Source: Branchipolynoe longqiensis
Taxonomy: Eukaryota; Annelida; Polychaeta; Phyllodocida; Polynoidae
Length of the DNA: 64,000 nucleotides
Reading direction: 5' to 3'
NCBI GenBank assembly: GCA_030323885.1
Contig: CM059199.1
Location: 1,422,423 to 1,486,422, forward strand
The position numbers and the translations under genes are program-made. Below the pieces are notes generated by a model, which was given only the letters and a program-made list of their open reading frames with translations, was not told the DNA's origin and made no database searches. Positions 56,739 to 64,000 of the stretch are shown one piece after another. The first letter of the stretch is position 1; each line of letters begins with the position of its first letter.

Positions 56739-56908
56739 TAAAGCTGCAGAGTCCGGTGGTGTTGAGTTTCTCTCATTTCTGAGATAAACATATTAGGTTG
56801 TTCATTATAATCTACCTTACTTTAGTTGGAAGTAACTTATATTTTAAATCGCTAACTTTTGAGATATTTGAAATGGAAACATGCTAAATTAATTTTGGCA
56901 AGCTTGTC
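56739..56908 (+). mobile_element. M1 MITE, 5' half
   Basis: ATTAAAGCTGCAGAGTCCGG, then the M1 body to GGCAAGCTTGTCA, where it is cut by the 17-base minisatellite. Confidence 0.8.
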
Positions 56909-57390
56909 ATGTTATTTACCATTTCTATTATTTACCATTACTATTATTTACCATTTCTATTATTCAACCATTTCTATTATTCAACCATTTCTATTTAACC
57001 ATTTCTATTATTTAACCATTTCTATTATTTACCATTTCTATTATTTTACCATTTCTATTATTTAACCATTTCTATTATTTAACCATTTCTATTATTTTAC
57101 CATTTCTATTATTCAACCATTTCTATTATTTGACCATTTCTAGTATTTAACCATTTCTAGTATTTAACCATTTCTATTATTTAACCATTTCTATTATTCA
57201 ACCATTTCTATTTAACCATTTCTATTATTTAACCATTTCTATTTAACCATTTCTATTTAACCATTTCTATTATTTAACCATTTCTACTATTTAACCATTT
57301 CTATTATTTAACCATTTCTATTATTTAACCATTTCTATTATTTAACCATTTCTATTATTTAACCATTTCTATTATTTAACCATTTCTATA
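56909..57390. repeat. 17-base minisatellite (TTAACCATTTCTATTAT)n
   Basis: About 28 near-identical units, some shortened to 12 bases by loss of ATTAT. Confidence 0.98.
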
Positions 57391-57644
57391 TTTTTGACAG
57401 CACAGTAGTGTTGTTGTTTTTCCTCCAGGAAAGGGAGGGTCCAAATTGTAACAACTACAGAAAAGACATATCCGGGAAACTAACAAAATCTGGGCCGTTG
57501 TTTTGGGAATGGTTCTGTATAGCCCGATTCAGTGAAAATAGAGCCCGGGCGAGTGGAGAATAGTATTCACTGCAAGTAATATATATGCATTTGTAGTCCA
57601 ATTAATATATATAAGTATTAACTACAAATGTAATATCGAAATAC
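57391..57644. other. Non-coding stretch
   Basis: Nothing recognised. Confidence 0.4.
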
Positions 57645-57985
57645 ACCTTAAAATTGTATAGTCAGATGAAGAAGAAGCCTACATATCTAGTTTCGATACT
57701 GGTGCACTTATTGACCTTTAGTTATTGCATCGAAGGGCGTCCAAGATTCTGGTATAAATAGTATAGTAGGATCCTAGATTGCATACTAAATGAATGTGAC
57801 AAAACCGGTTAATTCTGAAGCTAATGTTGTCAGAATGTCTACATGCACATCAACATTACTTGAGCATGTCTTCACTTTAACTATTAATTTATAATAAAGG
57901 GTATTTAAGAGAAAATAAGGTAAGGTACCATATTTATCTAAGATAATGGTAGAATCAGAACGCATCGGACTATGCAAATTTAATT
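57645..57985 (-). mobile_element. M1 MITE
   Basis: Termini CTTAAAATTGTATAGTCAGA (57649) and GCATCGGACTATGCAAATTT (57962-57981) are present, with a decayed M1 body between. Confidence 0.75.
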
Positions 57986-58224
57986 AGGTGCATCATTGCT
58001 ATGCTATATTCTGTGCATATTGTTAGTTACATATAATATTGGCATAGGATGGGCATAGTACTTAATTAATAATTTAAAAAAAGATCTTTCCAGAATTATC
58101 TGCCTATTAATTAAAGTTGTATTGTCCCATGAAAGCATCAACATTTTCAAAGTAACACTTGTTTTTATTGAACAACACACTGATTTTCGTATAATCGGCT
58201 ATTGGACGTCAAACAACATCTTTA

Positions 58225-58490
58225 ATGCTAGGTACACACCTACCATATACGATTCGCGCACTAAAACTCGCGACCCGACCCCACCCGCTTAAAACTGAAA
58301 ACGGGCCGATTCATTTTTCGAATCGCGAATCGCAATCGTAAGGAAGCAGTTTTAGCCCTAAAAATGAGTTTTAAGTTGCGAATCGCAATCGGTAGGTGTG
58401 CTAGGGGAGTGCACACCTCACAACTTTTGGGCAGTTTTAGATCGTATACGGTAGGTGGGTGCGGAAAAACGGTAGGTGTGTATCTAGCAT
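58225..58490. mobile_element. MITE with ATGCTAGGTACACACC termini (copy 2)
   Basis: The ends ATGCTAGGTACACACCTACC and GGTAGGTGTGTATCTAGCAT are inverted; TA lies on both sides. It is highly similar to 23409-23670 throughout. Confidence 0.88.
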
Positions 58491-58610
58491 TAAACCAAAG
58501 CAATGGTCTACATGTGATTCTAAATATCTAACTTAAATAATGGTGCACTTATTAAACAGTTATTTCTACACAGATGGGAATACTGAATCAATCTAACTAA
58601 AACCTGTTAC

Positions 58611-59190
58611 TAGCCGATGTAGGTACAAGATTCACCCCGTACTGCTGCAGTAGGGGTGCAAACCAACCTATGTAATCAATCAATCAATAGTTCCATCCTC
58701 TAGTCGAGGGTTGGATGCAATGGTTCTCCACTTGTCCCGATGTTGTGCTGTTCTGATAGACTGTGAATAATTCAAGCCTGTCCACTGTGAAATATTTGTA
58801 AACCATGATGTTCTTGGTCTCCCTCTGTAAAAGGTGGCGAAAATGCGGGTCAAAGAATTGAGAGCCTAATTTCACAATCTAAGAAGCAACATTTATTCTT
58901 TACATATGTATTATTGAGAGCCCGCTACCTTTGAGTTGAAAAATATAATATAATATCTAGCTTAATAAGATTTAAAAGTGAAATCGACGGCGTTCTGCGG
59001 CCGCCATCTTGTCTTTTTGCATTCTCTCCCACTTCACCAACTCTGCGCCTATATAAGTATCCATTTGATACTGGAGCCACAGTTTCTAGGTGATGTTCCA
59101 TACTAACGCTATTTTCGCCCGTATTTATATAAGGCTGATCTTCACCCGTGTACTACAAGTACCGGGTGAATCTTTTATCTATAGCCGATG
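58611..59190. mobile_element. Palindrome-ended element (copy 2) with 9-bp TSD
   Basis: TAGCCGATG (58611-58619) is repeated at 59182-59190. The 562-base body starts TAGGTACAAGATTCACCC and ends GGGTGAATCTTTTATCTA, with short palindromes just inside each end (58630-58655; 59147-59176). The interior is the reverse complement of copy 1, including GCCGCCATCTTG (59000-59011), AGCCCGCTACCTTTGAGTTG and CGCTATTTTCGCCCGTATTT. Confidence 0.8.
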
Positions 59191-59375
59191 GTGATTTTGT
59201 TTTGATATGTTTGGCATTATTTGGAATATTTGCATTTCAAATGTATTCAAAGTTTGCCATTTAATTTAAAGTTGCTTCTCACTAATGTAAATTAGATTAC
59301 AAAACGATCAACCTAATTAATATATTTATCGAGTAAACAAAATATCACAATCTCAAAACCATCAGACTATGCGGC

Positions 59376-59692
59376 TTTAAAGTTGAAGAGTCCGATGGTT
59401 TTGAGTTTCTTATATTTTCTTAGATAAATACATTAGATTAATCGATGTAATATATTTTACTTCAGGTTGAAATCACTTTTATTTTAAATGGCTAATTTTG
59501 GAGGTATTTGAAGTGAAAACATGTCCAATTAATTTGGGCAAGCATGTGCAAAACTCTTGACACCATAGGCTTCATCAGCAACAAGTTTTATTAAATTCAT
59601 TTAGTATCCCCTACAATGCAGCAACACATGCGTAGTAAGTGCATTAGTATCTAAGTTTGATGTATAAGATCAAATCTAGGTATATAAGCAGT
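59376..59692 (+). mobile_element. M1 MITE sharing its TTTAAA border with the previous copy
   Basis: It begins CTTTAAAGTTGAAGAGTCCG, directly back-to-back with the copy ending at 59379, and follows the M1 body to AGTATCTAAGTTTGATG. The right terminus is decayed. Confidence 0.8.
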
Positions 59693-60569
59693 TCTACGAA
59701 GAGACACCCAATCGACACCCAAATCATGCTAATGTTGACTATGTTTCTGGACAAAACTCCCGAGCACTGACTCCCGACTGGCGTTAATAATTAATTATGT
59801 AATTTACTGAAGTAATTTGCTTCTGTGTCTTGTCATAATTAACTGCATTCCTAGTAGATAACGCTAATGACAAGCAGTTCTGGTGGACCTGTGGGTCAAA
59901 GCTCACAAGGCAAGTGCTGTTAGAGCATGTGAGCCAGATTTAGCTGTGTCTGTTGTGTTTATATCAGTTTTCATCCGGTCAGTGGGCTGTCTTTTATGTG
60001 ATTGATTGATTGATTGATTGGTGGTTGCTTTACGCGTGTCGTCAGCATAGGCCATATTCACGGCGAGAAATGTTTGTTTTTTGTTCAAACGATCACTTTT
60101 AGATGTAAAAGCAGACAATCAATTATGTGCCAATAGACACTCATTAAATTAGAAAGCTCACAATCATATATTTGTGGTCAAGGGAAACAAATTCCCATAG
60201 AAAAAGAAAAGTTTTATTAATAATTGATAGAATCTATTTAGTAAACTATATGAGGTGGTACAGTCCAGCCACCCTCAAAAAGGCTAAAATGTTTTCCTGT
60301 TTTACCTTAGTAAAAAGGTCATGCATACTGTCTGCAGTGTCTTTTATGTAGTCAACAGATATAAACAAGTACAGTCACACCCATCTAATATGACATGATA
60401 AGAAAACATGCCTTCCAAGTTTAAAAAAAAGCACCAGGCCATTCTGAATTACTCCCCTTTCGCGTCCATAGAAATAGTTAATTATATATAAAAGAGGTGA
60501 GTGTATGCATAGTGAAGCTGTCTAGTTTGATCAAAGAATATCACTTAAAAAACAACAAAAAACACTCAC
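59693..60569. other. Non-coding stretch
   Basis: A short (GATT)n lies at 60001-60020. No gene recognised. Confidence 0.45.
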
Positions 60570-61483
60570 CTAAATGTGATTCCATATATGGGAGTTAGAT
60601 ACTGATGCACTTATTAAGCATGTGTTGCCACATACAAGGGCAGCCTAAGCTCATTTAAAGCTGCATAATCCGCCGAAGCATAAACTTGTCAAAATCTAAA
60701 TAATTGTCTCGATTTTATAATAATTTACTAGATATGTATGGAACCATTTATCCAGAGTGTTGAATGTTGCATAGTTTGATGAAATATGAAATATTCAAAA
60801 CCAAAACAATTATCTAGATTTGATTTTTACATATCTAACTTAGATACTAATGCACTTATTGAACATTTTATTCTGCATAGAAGGGAATACTGAGTCAATT
60901 CAATAGAACCTATACTGTGGAGGATTGTGTTGTCAGAGCTTTGGCAAGCTTGCCAAACCTAATTTTCCTTGTTGGCACTTCAAATATCTCAACGGTTTAC
61001 CATTTAAAATAAAAGAAACTCTGAACTAATGTAAAGTAGATACTAGTGATCGATCTAATATATTTATCTCAGAAAAATTACAGAAACTCAAAACCATCGG
61101 ACTGTGGGTTCGAGTCCCGGTCGAGTCAAACCAATGACTTTAAAATTGATACTTGTCACTTCCTAGCCAGGCGCTCGGCATTATTAGGATAGGGCAAGGA
61201 CTGGTGTGCTCAGTGTCAGGATAATGTGACTGAGTGGGATACAAGGTCATGGTGCCGGCGGCCTGGTTTCCCAGTGGGACAGCACTATAAAGTCGCCATG
61301 AGTGCGCACTGTCACAAGTCGGTACCCGTCCTGATATGACCTTAGATGTTGCTAGGACGTAAAACAACAACAAACAACAAACAAACTTAAGCTCAAAGAA
61401 GGTCAATTCTAATGAGCAATCGTGTATGTATTTATCTAAACGAATGTTAGAAACTCAAAATCATCGGACTATACAACTTTAAC
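60570..61483 (-). mobile_element. M1 fragments and a truncated SINE-B
   Basis: M1 pieces lie at 60570-60720, 60763-61105 (terminus CATCGGACT then interrupted) and 61415-61483 (ATCGGACTATACAACTTTAA). The SINE-B copy (61107-61386) replaces the last bases of the second piece. Confidence 0.75.
61107..61386 (+). repeat. SINE-B copy, 5' truncated
   Basis: Starts at the B box (GGTTCGAGTCCC) and runs through GGATAATGTGACTGAGTGGG to the tail GATGTTGCTAGGACGTAAAA followed by CAACAACAAACAACAAAC. It shows the cleanest SINE-B 3' end in the window. Confidence 0.9.
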
Positions 61484-61705
61484 ACATGTGGGTGTATACA
61501 CATATATCCCCGCGGCACTATTATATTTCTGTACAAATATAAAAAGTAAAAAAGTAAAAAGCTGAATACTCTCATCGCCTCCTTCGATTCAATATCAAAA
61601 TTACAAGAAGGGAACAAATTAGTTCTACCACTGACAATCATTTAGTCCGGATTTCCAATCCTGGCTCAAGGAATAGTTCATTGTTAGATCAAATTAATTG
61701 CAGAA

Positions 61706-61835
61706 TTCCGAGAGAGAGAGAGAAAGAGAGAGAGAGAAAGAGAGAGATGAGACACGCATGAAGGGAGAGATTGAAGAGAAAGAGAGATATAGACATACAG
61801 AGAGGGACAGATTGAGACAGAGAGAGACAGCGAGA
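61706..61835. repeat. (GA)n microsatellite
   Basis: GAGAGAGAAAGAGAG-rich sequence with interruptions. Confidence 0.93.
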
Positions 61836-62390
61836 ACAAAATATTTGTCAGCACATCGAAAACGAAATCCTCTCCGTGCCATCAATGTGTAACATAACCT
61901 AATCGAAACTTTGCAAGCCTACTACAAATGAAGAATAATGTATCTTAATAGTTTCAGCACGTGTCTTTGCTACTATAACATATCCAACCGCCCGCCCCCC
62001 CCCCCCCCCCACGCTTCGTTAAATTCACGGCAATGAGGTAAAGAGGCCTTGCCCACATATATTTCGCTATTATAGATCGTTCCTTCTTGAATTTCCGAAA
62101 TGGAAGTTGTAACTTTCCGTTGGCTTCCGTCGGCGTTCCGAGTATAAATTACGCGTCGGGCAGTTTGAGTAAATCTTCGTTTTGAACAAACATCCTGTAG
62201 ACGCGGTTAGTACTCGTAGTTCACTGTTTGCAAGTTCAAACCCACTATTTCTGCAATTTAGATGTTTCGTTGGCGCTGAGATTGCCTCACTAAGAAACAA
62301 ATGCAGAATGTCCCAGGGCAATTATTGTTTGATCTCGCCCGCTCTAACATTCCGGTAATGAATTCAGATTAATTTATATATTCACACAGA
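61836..62390. other. Non-coding stretch
   Basis: A C run lies at 61995-62010. No gene recognised. Confidence 0.45.
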
Positions 62391-62485
62391 CATATATATT
62401 ATATATATATATATATATCGAATAAGGTCAAATATAATATACTAACCCTCGCGTAAATGACGATGAGATAACACAGACTGGATGC

Positions 62486-62520
<35 letters not shown>

Positions 62521-62565
62521 ATAATGCATAATGCTCAAGTGAATGAACAGCAGACACCACTAACA

Positions 62566-62628
<63 letters not shown>

Positions 62629-62651
62629 TATAATATACATATATATATGTA

Positions 62652-62690
<39 letters not shown>
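62391..62690. repeat. (TA)n and (CT)n microsatellites
   Basis: (TA)n at about 62393-62418, 62488-62518 and 62640-62690; (CT)n at 62571-62619. Confidence 0.96.
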
Positions 62691-62693
<3 letters not shown>

Positions 62694-62910
62694 CCTGTCT
62701 CAAAAGGTAATGATTGACAGAAAACAGCACAGAAACGGTTACACTGAAAACACAAGGACATTTGCTTCAAATCAATACGTATTCTATTGGGATTATGAAA
62801 CACCATGTAAAAAACAAATCTGTTTATCCTGACCAAATGCATATGTTGATCGTTACAATGGACAAAGTGTTGCCCCATATTACTAATCACCTTTTGAGAC
62901 AGGCTCATAT
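62686..62910. mobile_element. MITE with ATATGARCCTGTCTCAAAAGGT termini
   Basis: The left ATATGAACCTGTCTCAAAAG and the right CTTTTGAGACAGGCTCATAT are inverted, separated by about 175 bases, and flanked by (TA)n or ATACATATATAC. It is related to 48078-48330. Confidence 0.85.
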
Positions 62911-63690
62911 ACATATATACACCATAATGCTCAGGTGAATGAACAGCAGATAGCGCTGCCCGGCCGGGTGCCGATTAGCCCGGCTGAGGCGCTCATTAGA
63001 TAAGCGGCGACCTTGGCCGTGCACGTCGACAAAACCGTCCGATAAATCAGCATCCCGTTAGGCGAGCTAATCCCACCTGTTGATCGTTCCTAATTTCGGG
63101 AAGACCGGCCTTGGGTTGGCCATGACTCAGCATGGCTTCCCGTAGTAGCTGCCCATAGCTTCCCGCCAGCTTCCTCCTCCCTCCTTCCCCCTTCCATCAC
63201 CCCCCCCCCCCCCCCCCACACACACACTCCCCTAGCCACCCAGGCGCCTGACACATACATTCCACCACCCGCCTCTTTAACGCCCCTCATTCCTTGTGCA
63301 AGTTGCCTGAAAGTTTTATATTTGCGCGCGCTGGGGTGGGTGGGTGGGTGGGGGGGGTAGAGGGCGTGGGTGTGTGGGTGGGTGTGGGTGTGGGTGTAGG
63401 TGGCGGTGTTATGACAGTGATGGCAGACTTGTCGGCAGCCACTTGTCAGAGTCGGAATAAACGATAGCGCCATACATCGCCATGGACAGTGTGACAGTGG
63501 TAGGTGACAGTGACGTACAGGCGCGCTGTCACATCCACCTCCTCCAGCACCCGGGCCCTGTCAGGAGGACCAAGGCCGTGAGAGATAGCCTTCCCCATCT
63601 CCCGTACACACTTCCGCTCCCCCCCCCCCCTCCCTCACGTAGCCAGCATCGGAAAATGATATATCAAAGCCGGCGTGGTGAGACTGACAG
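62911..63690. other. Non-coding; C-rich and GT-rich patches
   Basis: C run at 63199-63217; GGGTGGGTGGGTGGGG at about 63335-63358. An open frame starts at 63482 but shows no family. Confidence 0.4.
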
Positions 63691-63696
63691 TTGCGT

Positions 63697-63862
63697 CTTT
63701 TATATACCCCTAAGTTGGGAGGCAATCCCTCGCCTCCGCTCGCCCTCAGCCCGCCCTGCGCCGGTCTCTCCGGACGGGCACTCCCTTGAGGAACTCCCGC
63801 CGGAAGATTCTCAGTCCTCCTCCGGCCAGCTTTCACCGAGCATAAATAAAGTAGGTTCTGCT
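63697..63862 (+). promoter_or_regulatory. Possible TATA promoter with CpG-rich leader
   Basis: TTTTATATACCCC (63698-63710) is followed about 30 bases downstream by CpG-rich DNA (63720-63840), and at 63852 by AAAGTAGGT, which resembles a 5' splice site before a pyrimidine-rich tract. This layout fits a promoter and untranslated first exon running off the window. Unproven. Confidence 0.25.
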
Positions 63863-64000
63863 TTTCTTTCTTTTTAAAAAAAAACCTTTGCCTTTTTTTC
63901 CCTCTTTTTTTTTGTTGAGAGCAGAGAACTCGGTGGCTCAAGTACTCGCTGGCACCCGGGTCGTGGCGTGTTTTCCCCACGTTTACCCCGGGAATGAGGA

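Larger units (their letters stand above)
58110..59379 (-). mobile_element. M1 MITE split by two nested elements
   Basis: M1 termini at 58114 (TTAAAGTTGTATTGTCCCAT) and 59360-59379 (CAGACTATGCGGCTTTAA). The M1 body is split into three pieces by a MITE at 58225-58490 and a palindrome-ended element at 58620-59181. Removing both restores normal M1 order, so M1 is the oldest layer. Confidence 0.8.

Noticed and set aside
56909..57390. 17-base repeats considered as a CRISPR or regulatory array
   Set aside because: No spacers and a simple AT-rich unit; an ordinary minisatellite.

Overview
This window looks like intergenic or intronic DNA from an animal nuclear genome, most likely a marine invertebrate. 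It is AT-rich and packed with microsatellites, minisatellites, tRNA-derived SINEs and many families of short inverted-repeat elements (MITEs). It also carries a decayed DIRS-type tyrosine-recombinase retrotransposon, a class found in many invertebrates and not in bacteria. A lophotrochozoan (mollusc, annelid or brachiopod) is my guess, based only on the SINE tails ending in a TGTTGCTAGGACGTAAAAC-like motif; confidence is low. I could not support any intact host protein-coding gene. Most long reading frames lie in simple repeats or tandem arrays.

Layout. 0.6-1.2 kb: two SINEs. 1.8-7.3 kb: the DIRS-like retrotransposon with gag, RT/RNase H and tyrosine recombinase remnants, terminal inverted repeats and a Tigger-like MITE. 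7.3-13.5 kb: SINE and MITE insertions, a TATA/CRE promoter-like site (8.4 kb), AT microsatellites and degenerate tandem repeats. 13.8-15.8 kb: G-rich DNA and a 0.8 kb GT/CT repeat. 17.3-20.1 kb: CpG-rich, promoter-like patches and tandem repeats. 22-28.4 kb: tandem repeats, a nested element with an 8-9 bp target duplication, a MITE cluster and a hAT-like MITE. 29-30 kb: a dimer of a MITE rich in GCATTC hexamers. 30.5-37.6 kb: CpG islands, an initiator-tRNA-derived SINE, and further SINEs and MITEs. 37.9-41 kb: a fold-back element, a Harbinger-like MITE and a ~165-bp satellite. 42-44.2 kb: purine-rich and C-rich low-complexity DNA. 45-50.6 kb: dense MITE territory. 52-61.5 kb: an ~85-bp satellite and a graveyard of one MITE family (called M1 here) with nested insertions. 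62-64 kb: microsatellites, one more MITE and a TATA-containing, CpG-rich, promoter-like end.

The value of the window is in its transposable-element archaeology. Several insertions interrupt repeats whose uninterrupted sequence is visible nearby, so target-site duplications (TSDs) can be read directly. Three copies of a CAGGGATGAAAG-ended family each have a clear 6-bp TSD. Two copies of a palindrome-ended family have 8-9 bp TSDs and carry a YY1-type CAAGATGGCGGC site. One SINE subfamily is chimeric. Family labels used here (SINE-A, SINE-B, M1, M2) are local names, not database names.
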